This document shows, in pieces, positions 43,880 to 53,211 of a stretch of DNA of 64,000 nt. How positions within the stretch are numbered: position 1 is the first letter of the stretch; each line of letters opens with the position of its first letter. The DNA lies in NCBI RefSeq assembly GCF_004571025.1, contig NZ_SPQT01000006.1, positions 228,989 to 292,988 on the forward strand, given 5' to 3'. Both the position numbers and the translations under genes were made by a program. The notes beneath the pieces were generated by a model that made no database searches, was not told the origin of the DNA, and worked only from the letters and a program-made list of their open reading frames with translations. Origin of the DNA: Bradyrhizobium niftali. GTDB taxonomy: Bacteria > Pseudomonadota > Alphaproteobacteria > Rhizobiales > Xanthobacteraceae.

Positions 43880-44698
43880 GTGCCGCAACCTGCGCCGATG
43901 ATAACAAAGGACGGACGCTTCGCCTATGAAGCCGCCGGCGATCCGGGCGCGATACCCTTGATTTTCCTGCATGGCATTGGCGGCGCGGCGCGCGCCTGGC
44001 GGCACCAGCTTGCCACATTCGGCGGCCGCTTCCGCGCGATCGCATGGGACATGCCGGGCTACGGCGGATCGGCGCCGCTTGCCAGCGTCAGCATCGCTGC
44101 CCTGGCCGATGCGCTCCAGCAATTCATCGAGCAGCTCGGCACAACAAGACCCGTTCTGGTCGGACATTCGATCGGTGGCATGATCGTCCAGAAATGGCTG
44201 GTGCAATCGCCGAAACTGGCGCGCGCGGTCGTGCTGGCGCAGACCAGCCCGGCGTTCGGCAAGGCCGATGGCGACTGGCAGACATCGTTCATCGCAGCGC
44301 GGCTCGGGCCGCTCGATCGCGGTGAAACGATGAAGTCACTGGCGCCGTCGCTGGTGAAAGAGCTGGTCGGCGACGATCCCGATCCAAAGGGGATGGAACT
44401 TGCGCGTGAATGCATGGGAAGCGTGCCCGAAGCGAGCTATCGCGCCATGATGCTGGCCTTGATCGGGTTCGACCAGCGCAGCACGCTCAAGGATATTTCC
44501 GTGCCGACGCTGCTGCTGTCCGGCTCCAAGGACAACAATGCGCCAGCGCCGATGATGGCGAAGACGGCGACCTACATTCCTTCGGCCCAATATGTCGAGC
44601 TGGCCGGCGTCGGCCATCTCGCGAACCTTGAACGTCCCGACGCCTTTGACGAGGCGCTCGGCAAGTTCGTGGACTCCGTCGTTGCAAACCACAGGTGA
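43880..44698 (+). CDS. alpha/beta hydrolase
   Basis: The 272-residue hydrolase has the oxyanion segment LIFLHGIGGAARAW near 26-39 and the nucleophile elbow GHSIGGMI near 95. The acid residue lies in the GSKDNNAP region and the His in GVGHLANLE. It resembles 3-oxoadipate enol-lactonase and meta-cleavage hydrolases, which cut C-C or ester bonds after ring opening. GTG 43880 follows AAGAGG. It is first in the plus-strand operon running through to 49614. Confidence 0.85.
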   Translation: MPQPAPMITKDGRFAYEAAGDPGAIPLIFLHGIGGAARAWRHQLATFGGRFRAIAWDMPGYGGSAPLASVSIAALADALQQFIEQLGTTRPVLVGHSIGGMIVQKWLVQSPKLARAVVLAQTSPAFGKADGDWQTSFIAARLGPLDRGETMKSLAPSLVKELVGDDPDPKGMELARECMGSVPEASYRAMMLALIGFDQRSTLKDISVPTLLLSGSKDNNAPAPMMAKTATYIPSAQYVELAGVGHLANLERPDAFDEALGKFVDSVVANHR

Positions 44699-44705
44699 CT
44701 GCGCA

Positions 44706-45995
44706 ATGACCATGCAAGTCAGCAACACGATCGGCGCGAGTGACAAGGTCGTGCTGGATGCACCGATCTTCGATCCCGTCGCGTTCCGCCTCAGCGACGA
44801 ACAGGCCGGCATCATCGCGCGCGCCCGCGAGATCGGCCAGAGGGTGTTCGCCGGGCGCGCTGCCGCCTACGATCGCGAGGCGATCTTTCCGACCGAGAAT
44901 TATCGCGACCTGCATCGCGTCGGCCTGCTCGGCATCGCCGTCCCCAAGAAGCACGGCGGACTCGGTGCGAACTACCAGACTTACGCGTTGGCCGCAGCCG
45001 AGATCGGCCGCTATTGCGGCGCGACCGCGCTGACCTGGAACATGCATGTCTGCTCAACCCTGTGGTCGGGCCCCCTCGCGGACGACCTCGACATGGACGC
45101 GGAGACCCGCGCCGAGCACGAACGGCGACGCGCGGTCCACTACAAGCGCATCGTCGAAGAGGGCGCGATCTATTCGCAGCCGTTCTCCGAAGGCGGTGCG
45201 GCGGCCGCGGGCGGCGTCGCCTTCGGCACGCAGGCAAAGCCTGTGAAGGGCGGCTGGATCGTCAACGGCAAGAAGATCTTTGCATCGCTGTCGGGTCACG
45301 CCGACTATTACGGCGTGCTCTGCACCGAAATCGGGGAAGGCGAGAAGGCCTCGCGCCGCAACACGCTTTATCTCGCAATTCCCGCAAAGTCGCAGGGCGT
45401 CTCCGTCGTCGGCGATTGGGATCCGCTCGGCATGCGCGGAACGGTTTCGCGGACGCTGCTGTTCAAGGACGTGTTCGTCCCGGAGGATTCCGCGCTGATG
45501 CCGCGCGGCGTCTATTTCCAGGCCGCGCTGCGCTGGCCGCACATGTTCCTGACGCTGTCGCCGACCTATATGGGCCTCGCGCAAGCGGCTTATGATTTCA
45601 CCGTGCGCTATTTGCGCGGCGAGGTGCCGGGCATGCCGCCGGTCAAGCGGCGGATGTACCCGACCAAGCAGATCGCGGTCGCGCAGATGCAGATCAAGCT
45701 CGAGCAGATCAAGTCAATCTGGTTCCAGGCCGTCACAGAGGCGCGCGCCAATCCGAGCAAGGAGGAGGTGCTGCGCGCCTATGCCGCGCAATATTCGGTG
45801 ATGGAGGGGGCCAATGAGCTCGCCGCGCTCGCGATCCGCACCTGCGGCGGCCAGGCGATGCTTCGCTCGCTCCCGCTGGAGCGGATCTATCGCGACAGCC
45901 GCTGCGGCTCGCTGATGCTGCCCTGGACCGCCGAGCTTTGCCTCGACCGTATCGGGCGCGAGGCGCTGTATGAGGCCGGCGAAACGGACGACTGA
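44706..45995 (+). CDS. acyl-CoA dehydrogenase-like flavoprotein
   Basis: The 429-residue protein starts at ATG 44706 (MTMQVSNTIGA), seven bases after the hydrolase stop. It has the N-terminal helical domain, the FAD-binding SQPFSEGGAAAAGGVAFG region where the family usually has T-E-P-x-x-GSD, and the C-terminal helical domain with AIRTCGGQAML. The substrate may be a cyclic or aromatic acyl-CoA. It is coupled to the downstream ligase gene, which starts two bases later. Confidence 0.85.
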   Translation: MTMQVSNTIGASDKVVLDAPIFDPVAFRLSDEQAGIIARAREIGQRVFAGRAAAYDREAIFPTENYRDLHRVGLLGIAVPKKHGGLGANYQTYALAAAEIGRYCGATALTWNMHVCSTLWSGPLADDLDMDAETRAEHERRRAVHYKRIVEEGAIYSQPFSEGGAAAAGGVAFGTQAKPVKGGWIVNGKKIFASLSGHADYYGVLCTEIGEGEKASRRNTLYLAIPAKSQGVSVVGDWDPLGMRGTVSRTLLFKDVFVPEDSALMPRGVYFQAALRWPHMFLTLSPTYMGLAQAAYDFTVRYLRGEVPGMPPVKRRMYPTKQIAVAQMQIKLEQIKSIWFQAVTEARANPSKEEVLRAYAAQYSVMEGANELAALAIRTCGGQAMLRSLPLERIYRDSRCGSLMLPWTAELCLDRIGREALYEAGETDD

Positions 45996-45997
45996 CG

Positions 45998-47533
45998 GTG
46001 GACCTCTGTAGCCTGATCGACCGCAATGCGGCGTTCGCGCCAGACAAGACGGCCATTGCCTTTGAGGGGGAGCGGCTGAGCTACGCGGCGTTTGCCGCGC
46101 GTATCGAGCAGACCGCCACGGCCTTGAAGCAGGAGCTCGGCGTCGGCCGGGGCGATCGCGTTGCGATCCTCAGCCTGAACCGGCCGGACTATCTGGTTCT
46201 GCTTTATGCCTGCGCGCGGCTCGGGGCGATGCTGGTGCCCTTGAACTGGCGGCTTGCCGTCGCCGAACAGCTCTTCATTCTCACCGATGCGGGTGCCAAG
46301 GTGCTGGTGCTCGAGCAGGCGTTTGGGGGAGTTCTGTCCGAACTTGGGCGGACAGCGCCGGGGACATCCGTTGTTGGCTTCGACTTTGCGCCGCCGCGCG
46401 GCACGACTTTCGAAAGCCTGCTGGCGCATAGCGATGGCACCAGCCGAAATCCGCACACCGACCTCTCTAGCCCGCTCCTCATCGTCTACACGTCTGGGAC
46501 CACCGGCCGGCCGAAAGGCGCGGTGCTGCGCCAGGAAGCGCTGTTCTGGAACGGCGTCATGAGCCAGCACATGCACAACATGACGTCCGACGATCACGTG
46601 CTGACGGTGCTGCCGCTGTTCCACGTCGGCGGTCTCAATATCCAGACCACGCCGGCGCTTCAGCTTGGCGCGACCGTCACCATCCACGCCCGCTTCGCGC
46701 CGGATACGGCGCTCGCAACGATCGCGCACGATCGACCCACGCTGACGGTGATGGTACCGGCGATCATTCAGGCCGTCAGCGAGCATCCCGCCTGGACCAC
46801 CACCGATCTCTCATCGCTCAAGGCCCTGGCCACCGGCTCGACCATCGTACCGCCGCACCTCATCGACCGCTTTGTCGCGCGCGGCGTTCCCGTGCTTCAG
46901 GTCTATGGTTCGACGGAAACCTGCCCCATCGCGATCTATACGCGGCTTGGCGGCGATCTCTCGCGTGAGGGATCAACCGGACTTGCGGGCCTGTGCTGTG
47001 AAGCGCAGGTGATTGATCAGACCGGCCGCGAGGTACCGGCGGGCACACCAGGGGAGATCGCGGTGCGCGGCCCCAACGTGTTCTTCGAATATTGGAGTAA
47101 TGCGGACGCCACCCACGATGCGCTGCAGGATGGCTGGTATCGCACCGGCGATATCGGCCTGTGCGACGCTGACGGCTATTTCTGGGTCCGCGACCGCAAG
47201 AAGAACTTGATCATTTCCGGCGGAGAGAATGTCTACCCGGCCGAAGTCGAGCGCGTCCTGCTGGAACACCCCGATGTCAGCGAATGCGCCGTGATCGGTA
47301 GGCCGGACCCGCGCTGGGACGAGGTACCGATCGCCTATGTGATCCCGCGATCCGGCTGTCGGCTCGAAGCCGACGAACTGCGGGCGCATCTCCAGGCGCA
47401 GCTTGCGCGCTACAAGGTTCCGCGCGACATCGTCTTCGTCACCGACCTGCCGCGTACGGCGCTGGGCAAGGTCCAGCATTTCCTGCTGAAGCAGCTTGAT
47501 GCGCAGTCGCGCGCACGAGGAGAGGCATCTTGA
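45998..47533 (+). CDS. AMP-dependent acyl-CoA ligase
   Basis: The 511-residue ligase has the P-loop VYTSGTTGRPKGAVL near 162-176, the YGSTETCPIAIY motif near 300 and GYFWVRDRKKNLIISGGENVYP near 390-411. The catalytic Lys is in RTALGKVQ near the C-terminus. It is a fatty/aryl acid ligase of the FadD/MenE-like type and differs from the ligase at 36241, so the cluster may activate two different acids. It starts at GTG 45998 and overlaps the next gene by four bases. Confidence 0.85.
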   Translation: MDLCSLIDRNAAFAPDKTAIAFEGERLSYAAFAARIEQTATALKQELGVGRGDRVAILSLNRPDYLVLLYACARLGAMLVPLNWRLAVAEQLFILTDAGAKVLVLEQAFGGVLSELGRTAPGTSVVGFDFAPPRGTTFESLLAHSDGTSRNPHTDLSSPLLIVYTSGTTGRPKGAVLRQEALFWNGVMSQHMHNMTSDDHVLTVLPLFHVGGLNIQTTPALQLGATVTIHARFAPDTALATIAHDRPTLTVMVPAIIQAVSEHPAWTTTDLSSLKALATGSTIVPPHLIDRFVARGVPVLQVYGSTETCPIAIYTRLGGDLSREGSTGLAGLCCEAQVIDQTGREVPAGTPGEIAVRGPNVFFEYWSNADATHDALQDGWYRTGDIGLCDADGYFWVRDRKKNLIISGGENVYPAEVERVLLEHPDVSECAVIGRPDPRWDEVPIAYVIPRSGCRLEADELRAHLQAQLARYKVPRDIVFVTDLPRTALGKVQHFLLKQLDAQSRARGEAS

Positions 47534-48618
47534 AGATAGCAGTTCTGGGTGGGGGAAACGGCTCTTTCGCGGCCGCGGGCGATTTTGCGCTGTCGGGACA
47601 TGAGGTCCGGCTCTGGCGTCGCGACGCGGATCAGGTCGCCGCGCATCGCGCCGATGGCTCGCGCATCCTGGTGAAGGACCATAACGGCCGCCACGACATG
47701 AAGCTGGCGCTGGTGACGACCGACATCGCCGAAGCCGTGAACGGTGTCGAACTGATCCTGTGCCCCGCCCCCGCCTTCGCGCAGCCGGATATCGCGCGTT
47801 TGCTTGCTCCGCACCTGCGGGACGGCCAAGTCGTGTTTCTGCCGCCCGCGACATTCGGCTCGATGATCTTCGCGAAGGCCGCGCAGGACGCCGGCAACCG
47901 GGCCAAGGCGAGCTTTGCCGAAACCGGCACGCTGCCCTGGCTCACCCGCAAGCACGGGCCGTTCGAAGTGGCGATCACGATCCGCGCGAAGCGGCTGCCG
48001 GTTGGCGTCTTTCCGCTCGACCGGGCGCCACAGGCACTCGAAGTGATCGGACGCGCTTTCCCCGACGCAATCGAGCCCTGCGGAGATGCGCTGTCCGGCG
48101 CGCTGATGAATGCAGGTCCCATTATCCATCCGCCACTGATCGTGATGAACGCCGGCCCGATCGAACATTTCGAGCGATGGGACATCCACAAGGAAGGAAC
48201 GCAAGCCTCGATCCGCCGGGCGACCGACGCGCTCGACGCCGAGCGGATCGCGGTACGCGAGGCGCTCGGCTACGGTGCACCGCATTTCCCGCTCGTTCAC
48301 CACTACGCGAAAGAGGGCGAGATCTGGATGTATGGGCGCGGCTCGCATGACCGGCTGACGGACTCCGGCGACTGGCGCGAGCGCATCGTGCTGGCCGAGC
48401 ACCGCTACATACGCGAGGATTTGCGGCTTGGGTTGTCGCTTCTGGTGTCCGTCGCCAGCGTTGCGGGCGTGGCTACGCCGCTGGCCAAGGCTTTCCTCGC
48501 CATCGGTGGCGCGATCTGCGGTGAGGATTTTGCCCAAGGCGGCCGAACGCTCGATACGCTTGGTCTTGGCAGCCTCAGCAAGGCCGAATTGCAGACGCTG
48601 CTTCGCAATGGATTCTGA
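47530..48618 (+). CDS. NAD/NADP octopine/nopaline dehydrogenase family protein
   Basis: The 362-residue protein starts at TTG 47530, overlapping the ligase stop, with GAGGAGAGG upstream. The N-terminal Rossmann motif is AVLGGGNGSFAAAGDFAL near 4-21. The central NAGPIIHPPLIVMNAGPI (about 198-215) corresponds to the opine dehydrogenase substrate domain. Opine dehydrogenases join or split an amino acid and a keto acid. In a CoA-linked catabolic operon a role in oxidising an N-substituted or hydroxy acid is more likely than opine synthesis. Confidence 0.82.
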   Translation: MKIAVLGGGNGSFAAAGDFALSGHEVRLWRRDADQVAAHRADGSRILVKDHNGRHDMKLALVTTDIAEAVNGVELILCPAPAFAQPDIARLLAPHLRDGQVVFLPPATFGSMIFAKAAQDAGNRAKASFAETGTLPWLTRKHGPFEVAITIRAKRLPVGVFPLDRAPQALEVIGRAFPDAIEPCGDALSGALMNAGPIIHPPLIVMNAGPIEHFERWDIHKEGTQASIRRATDALDAERIAVREALGYGAPHFPLVHHYAKEGEIWMYGRGSHDRLTDSGDWRERIVLAEHRYIREDLRLGLSLLVSVASVAGVATPLAKAFLAIGGAICGEDFAQGGRTLDTLGLGSLSKAELQTLLRNGF

Positions 48619-48621
48619 TCG

Positions 48622-49614
48622 ATGACCAATCGCGCCAACATCGCCTGTCTCGGGGCCGGCCGCATGGGGCGAGGCATCGCCGTCGCGTTCGCCTATGCTG
48701 GGCACAGGGTCACGATGATCGACATCAAGCCCCGTTCCGCCGAGGACTTCGCCAAGCTGCAAGCGGATGCGCTCGGCGAAGTCAGGAAGACATTTGCGAG
48801 CCTCTCGAACCTGGGATTGCTGGCCGAGGCAGATGTCGATCCGCTCATCGCGCGTGTCTCGGTGGCGGCGGCTAGCCAGAGCGGCGCTGTGCTTGCCGAT
48901 TCCGGTATCGTTTTTGAGGGTGTCCCTGAAGTCGTCGAGCTCAAGCGGGAGGTGCTGGGGGCGGCCTCAAGACAGGTAAAGCCGGACACGATCATTGCAT
49001 CGACCACGTCGACCATCCTCGTCGACGATCTCTCAGGCGCGATCGTGAACCCACGCCGCTTCCTCAACGTGCACTGGCTCAACCCGGCCTATCTGATCCC
49101 GCTGGTCGAGGTTTCGCCCGGAAAAGCCACCGATCCCGCCGTCATCGACACGGTCAAGGCGCTGCTTGAAGGCATCGGCAAGGTTCCGGTGGTCTGCGCG
49201 GCGACGCCCGGCTTCATCGTCCCGCGCATCCAGGCGCTGGCCATGAACGAGGCCGCTCGCATGGTCGAGGAAGGCGTCGCCAGCGCGGAGGAGATCGACA
49301 AGGCGATCCGCTACGGCTTCGGCTTCCGCTATGCCGTGCTCGGACTGCTCGAGTTCATCGACTGGGGCGGTGGCGATATCCTCTACTATGCGAGCCGTTA
49401 CCTCGAAGGCGCACTCGGCAGCGACCGCTATCGCGCGCCGGAGGTCATCTCGCGCAACATGCACGAAGGCCGGATCGGCCTGCGAACTGGCGCAGGCTTT
49501 CTCGATTATTCCGGGCTCGATGTCGACGCCTATCGGGCAAAGCGGCTGCAGGCCATGGTCGACCTGCTCCGGCATTTCCAGCTGGCTCGCCCGCCAGTAC
49601 TCGATCGCGACTAG
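48622..49614 (+). CDS. 3-hydroxyacyl-CoA dehydrogenase family protein
   Basis: The 330-residue protein has the NAD-binding GAGRMGRGIAVAFAYAGH near 11-28, the substrate-site Ser-containing ASTTSTILVDDL and the catalytic His region NVHWLNPAYLIPLVEV near 150-165. Pro at the usual His-N-P position is kept as WLNPAY, which is seen in carnitine/hydroxybutyryl-type dehydrogenases. It is the last gene of the plus-strand operon and shares four bases with the convergent NicX-like gene. Confidence 0.85.
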   Translation: MTNRANIACLGAGRMGRGIAVAFAYAGHRVTMIDIKPRSAEDFAKLQADALGEVRKTFASLSNLGLLAEADVDPLIARVSVAAASQSGAVLADSGIVFEGVPEVVELKREVLGAASRQVKPDTIIASTTSTILVDDLSGAIVNPRRFLNVHWLNPAYLIPLVEVSPGKATDPAVIDTVKALLEGIGKVPVVCAATPGFIVPRIQALAMNEAARMVEEGVASAEEIDKAIRYGFGFRYAVLGLLEFIDWGGGDILYYASRYLEGALGSDRYRAPEVISRNMHEGRIGLRTGAGFLDYSGLDVDAYRAKRLQAMVDLLRHFQLARPPVLDRD

Positions 49615-50657
49615 CCGAAGACGTCCTGAAGCACGCCTTCCCGCACAACCGCGACGCCGTCCAGCTCGATGGTGGTCCCCATCATCGGCAGGTCGAAATG
49701 GCCCGCCGTGTAGCGGCCGGCGAATTCGTTCGCGCCGGTCGAGAACAGGAAATTGCCGGAGACCGCACGTATCTCCGTGCCGTTGGTGTCGCGCTGGTCG
49801 TACATCGACAGCGCTTCATAGCGCGCGGCCGGATTCATGCCGAAACCGACATGCGAGACCGCATAGGCCTCGCGATCGCCCCAGGCGGCGAGATAGGCAC
49901 GCATCATCGCGGCATCCGTGCCCTCGCCTTCCAGCTCGACGACGTAATCGTCCTTCAACGTCATCTTCACGGGGGATGTCAGGTAGCGCTTGAAGGTCAG
50001 GTTGATGTCGCCGGGCGCCATCACCAGCGTGCCGTTGATCGTTCCGCTCTTGGGAAAGCTGACGACGATGCCACCCGGCCAATGCGCCAGCGTGCCGGGC
50101 TTATCGGTCCAGCCCCATACGCCAACTGTTGACGCACCGACCATGTCCACGTCGAGCGCAGTGCCGGCTTTTGAGGTGACCCGCATCCGCTTGGTCCCGC
50201 GCAGCATCTTCGCCGCCGCGCGAACGCGCTTCTCGAGTGCGGGGTCCGGCACCATCCGCTCCAGCGCCTCCGGGTGCTCGTTGGAGATCACCAGAATCCG
50301 TGCGCCGGCCTTGAGGATCTCGGGCGTCTCCACCGCGTGCATCAGGCCCTCGATGGTGCAATCCACCACAAAGCCGGCCTGCTGAAGCGCACTGATCACC
50401 GGGCCGAGTCGCTGGATCGCCTCGCTCGCCCCTGTCGAACGAACCGGAACGATATTGCGATTGCGCGGCGTCGGCATCACCACATGAAATGGCCGCGCGC
50501 CCATCCGCAGCAGCGCGAGTTCCGCCAGATGCACATTCAGCGCACGCGATTGCGTTTCCGAGAGGATCGCCGCGGTATCACCGGCCTTGACGGCGCATCG
50601 TTCGAAAATCTCGCAAAATGCGTCGATCCATTTTGCCTCGATGCGATCAGCCAGCAT
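49611..50657 (-). CDS. NicX-like (2,5-dihydroxypyridine 5,6-dioxygenase family) protein
   Basis: The 348-residue protein aligns by eye with NicX, the iron-dependent enzyme that opens 2,5-dihydroxypyridine in nicotinate breakdown. Conserved segments include GWTDKPGTLAHWPGG, VSHVGFGMNP, SMYDQRD and GNFLFSTGANE. The three metal ligands of the family fall at His269, His320 and Asp322 (GHFDLP). NicX-like proteins are related to M29 aminopeptidases, but the GNFLFSTG block favours NicX. It is the last gene of the SBP-IlvD-ABC operon, 37 bases after the permease stop. The actual ring substrate is unknown. Confidence 0.8.
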   Translation of the reverse strand: MLADRIEAKWIDAFCEIFERCAVKAGDTAAILSETQSRALNVHLAELALLRMGARPFHVVMPTPRNRNIVPVRSTGASEAIQRLGPVISALQQAGFVVDCTIEGLMHAVETPEILKAGARILVISNEHPEALERMVPDPALEKRVRAAAKMLRGTKRMRVTSKAGTALDVDMVGASTVGVWGWTDKPGTLAHWPGGIVVSFPKSGTINGTLVMAPGDINLTFKRYLTSPVKMTLKDDYVVELEGEGTDAAMMRAYLAAWGDREAYAVSHVGFGMNPAARYEALSMYDQRDTNGTEIRAVSGNFLFSTGANEFAGRYTAGHFDLPMMGTTIELDGVAVVREGVLQDVFG

Positions 50658-50694
50658 GGTTCACTCCCGGTATCGTGTTTCTTGTTCCGTCAGA

Positions 50695-51462
50695 TCACGC
50701 TTCGGGAAAGCCCCGTAGGAGGTACGATCGCACGGCGCCCAGCAGCGCATTCAGGATCAAACCCAGCAGCGAGATCGTGATCAGCGGCACGAACATGTCG
50801 ACGGCCTGGAACGTCCGGGCCGCCGTGACGAGGGCATGGCCCAGCCCGTCCGTCGACGTGATCATCTCGGCCAGAAACACCACGATGCAGGAAATGACAA
50901 GGCCGATCCGGCACCCGGTCAGGATCGACGGCATCGCCGCCGGCAGCACCACCTTGAAGAGGATTTGATAGCGCGGCGTTCCCGCCGCCATGGCCGACCA
51001 GATCAGTTTCTGCTCCACGGTCGAGGCGCCATAGTAGGTGGATAGAAGAATGGGAAACAGCGCATCCGCAGCCACCAGCGTGATCTTCGATCCGTGGCCG
51101 AAGCCGAGCAGCAGCAGCAGCGCCGGATAGAGCGCAACCTTTGGCAACGGAGCCAATACGCGCACGATCGGCCGAACGACGGCATTGATCGCGGGACTGG
51201 CGGCAGCGGCGATGCCGATGCTGACGCCGAGCACGACCGCAATCGCAAAGCCGGCAAACAGCCGGATCAGGGTTGCCACGATCTCCTGCTGAAAGGTCCA
51301 GGTCACGAGCTGCTGGAGCAACCGGCCGAAGACAAATCCGGGCGGCGGCAGCAGGACCGCAGGCGCAAAGCCGAATGACACCAGGCCTTGCCAAACCGCG
51401 ATCACCAGCACGATTGGCGCAACACCGAGAAAGACAGTTGATGGGAGAATACGCGGCGTCAT
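50695..51462 (-). CDS. NitT/TauT-type ABC transporter permease (second)
   Basis: The 255-residue membrane protein has about six hydrophobic segments. The ATPase-contacting EAA-like loop reads AMAAGTPRYQILFKVVLPAAMP near 160-182. It starts at ATG 51462, overlapping the preceding permease gene by four bases. It differs clearly from its neighbour permease, so the transporter channel is probably a heterodimer. Confidence 0.88.
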   Translation of the reverse strand: MTPRILPSTVFLGVAPIVLVIAVWQGLVSFGFAPAVLLPPPGFVFGRLLQQLVTWTFQQEIVATLIRLFAGFAIAVVLGVSIGIAAAASPAINAVVRPIVRVLAPLPKVALYPALLLLLGFGHGSKITLVAADALFPILLSTYYGASTVEQKLIWSAMAAGTPRYQILFKVVLPAAMPSILTGCRIGLVISCIVVFLAEMITSTDGLGHALVTAARTFQAVDMFVPLITISLLGLILNALLGAVRSYLLRGFPEA

Positions 51463-52244
51463 GAGAAGCTCAACGGCATGTCGAACTGAGGTTCGGACCA
51501 GCGCACGAGCCTGGCGCGGACCCGCTCGAAGATCGCGTCGAGGCAGATGCCCATCGCCCCCACGATGATGATCATCGCGAAGACCGTGTCGTACTGGCCC
51601 ATGTCGAGCGCATTGAACAGGATGTTCCCGGCGCCGGACTGACGGGCGATCATCTCGCTGGTGATCATCGTGATCAGCGCCAGCACCAAACCCGTGCGGC
51701 ACCCGGTCAGGACCTCCGGCAGTGCCGCCGGCAATACGATCCGGATCAGTCGTTGCAGGGGCGAAAGCCCCATGGCCGCGCCTGACCACAACATCTTCTC
51801 TTCGACCGCCCTGGCGCCCTCGAAGCTATGATAGATCACGGGCAGGCTGACGCCGAGGAAGATCACCAGCGTTTTCGCGATATCGCCGACCCCCAGCCAC
51901 AGCATGATGATCGGCATCAGGGCCGCCTTTGGCACCGGGTAGATCACCATCAGAAGCGGATTGAAGAAGGCCGCAACCGCACGGCTGCGTCCCATCAGCA
52001 GGCCGAGAGGAATCGAAACAAGCACTGCAACACCGAACCCGATTGCCATGCGGCGGAACGAGGCCAGGATGTTGATCAGCGACTCCTTGTCGCCGAGAAT
52101 ATCCGGAATCGCCCGGATCGCCTCGATCGCCGTCGGGAAGCTGTCGTTCTTCAGCGCCAGCGAGGCAACCTGCCATATCGCCAGCAGCCCGATGCAGGCG
52201 AACACCGGGGCAGCACGCCTGGCGGAGGTAGCCAGCAATGTCAT
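51459..52244 (-). CDS. NitT/TauT-type ABC transporter permease (first)
   Basis: The 261-residue SsuC/TauC-like membrane protein has about six hydrophobic segments and an EAA-like loop SGAAMGLSPLQRLIRIVLPAALPEV near 152-176. It overlaps the ATPase gene by four bases and the second permease gene by four bases, so all three are translationally coupled. Confidence 0.88.
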   Translation of the reverse strand: MTLLATSARRAAPVFACIGLLAIWQVASLALKNDSFPTAIEAIRAIPDILGDKESLINILASFRRMAIGFGVAVLVSIPLGLLMGRSRAVAAFFNPLLMVIYPVPKAALMPIIMLWLGVGDIAKTLVIFLGVSLPVIYHSFEGARAVEEKMLWSGAAMGLSPLQRLIRIVLPAALPEVLTGCRTGLVLALITMITSEMIARQSGAGNILFNALDMGQYDTVFAMIIIVGAMGICLDAIFERVRARLVRWSEPQFDMPLSFS

Positions 52245-53098
52245 GACGGCGATCCGGTCTCGTCGACCTCGTCGAACATGCGCTCGATGTCGACGACGTA
52301 CTTCTGGTAGCGCGGATCGAGCAACAGCTCGTTGCGGCGGCGCGGCCGCGGCAGATCGATGTCGATCACCTGCCGGATGCGGCCGGGCGATTTCGACATC
52401 ATCACGACCTTGTCCGACAGGAAGACGGCCTCATCGACCGAATGGGTGACGAACAGCACCGTCTTGCGGTCGCGCTCCCAAATGTTCAGGAGATCGTTCT
52501 GCAAGCGTGTCCGGGTGTGAGCGTCCAGCGCGCCGAACGGTTCGTCCATCAACAGGACTTCGGGATGGTACGCGAGCGTTCGGGCCAGTGCCACGCGCTG
52601 CTTCATGCCGCCCGACAGCTCCTTGGGATAGAAGTTCTCGTAGCCTTTGAGGCCGACCATCTCGATCAGCGCCCGGCTCTGCGCTTCGGCCTCAGGCGTC
52701 CGTACGCCCTGCTGACGCGGCCCGTACATCACATTGCCCAGCACGGTTTTCCAGGGGAAGAGCGCAAACTCCTGGAATACTGGTCCACGATCCGGACCGG
52801 GTCCTGTGATCGCCTGTCCCTTGATCTTCGCCGCGCCACTGGTCGGGCTGACGAAGCCCCCGACGATGTAGAGCAGTGTCGACTTGCCACAGCCCGACGG
52901 ACCAAGGATGGAGACGAAGGCACCCTCGTCGATCGTCAGCGAGATGTCCGATAGCGCCAAATGATCCTTGCGCGCCGAGGTCTGGAAAACCTGCGAGACG
53001 CGGTCGATCTCGATGATCGCAGATGCCGGCTTTTGCGACGTCACCGGTCTCACCCATTCGCTCGATCTCGAAGGCACTACCTTCATCCCGTCTCTCAC
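52241..53098 (-). CDS. NitT/TauT-type ABC transporter ATPase
   Basis: The 285-residue ATPase has Walker A GPSGCGKSTLL near 66-76, the signature LSGGMKQRVALARTL near 159-173 and Walker B VLLMDEPFGALD near 180-191, then the switch His in FVTHSVDEA. GTG 53098 or ATG 53086 may be the start; the latter has a GAGAGACGGG tract just before it. It energises the two permeases downstream. Confidence 0.9.
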   Translation of the reverse strand: MRDGMKVVPSRSSEWVRPVTSQKPASAIIEIDRVSQVFQTSARKDHLALSDISLTIDEGAFVSILGPSGCGKSTLLYIVGGFVSPTSGAAKIKGQAITGPGPDRGPVFQEFALFPWKTVLGNVMYGPRQQGVRTPEAEAQSRALIEMVGLKGYENFYPKELSGGMKQRVALARTLAYHPEVLLMDEPFGALDAHTRTRLQNDLLNIWERDRKTVLFVTHSVDEAVFLSDKVVMMSKSPGRIRQVIDIDLPRPRRRNELLLDPRYQKYVVDIERMFDEVDETGSPS

Positions 53099-53211
53099 TT
53101 CACTCGCGCATAAACGTCGCGCAACCTGTCTGCTGAATGTCCTCCATCAGCGGAATGAGCTTAGCAAGAAACTTGCCAGACAGGTGGCCGTTCTCGCACA
53201 GGTACGCCGCG

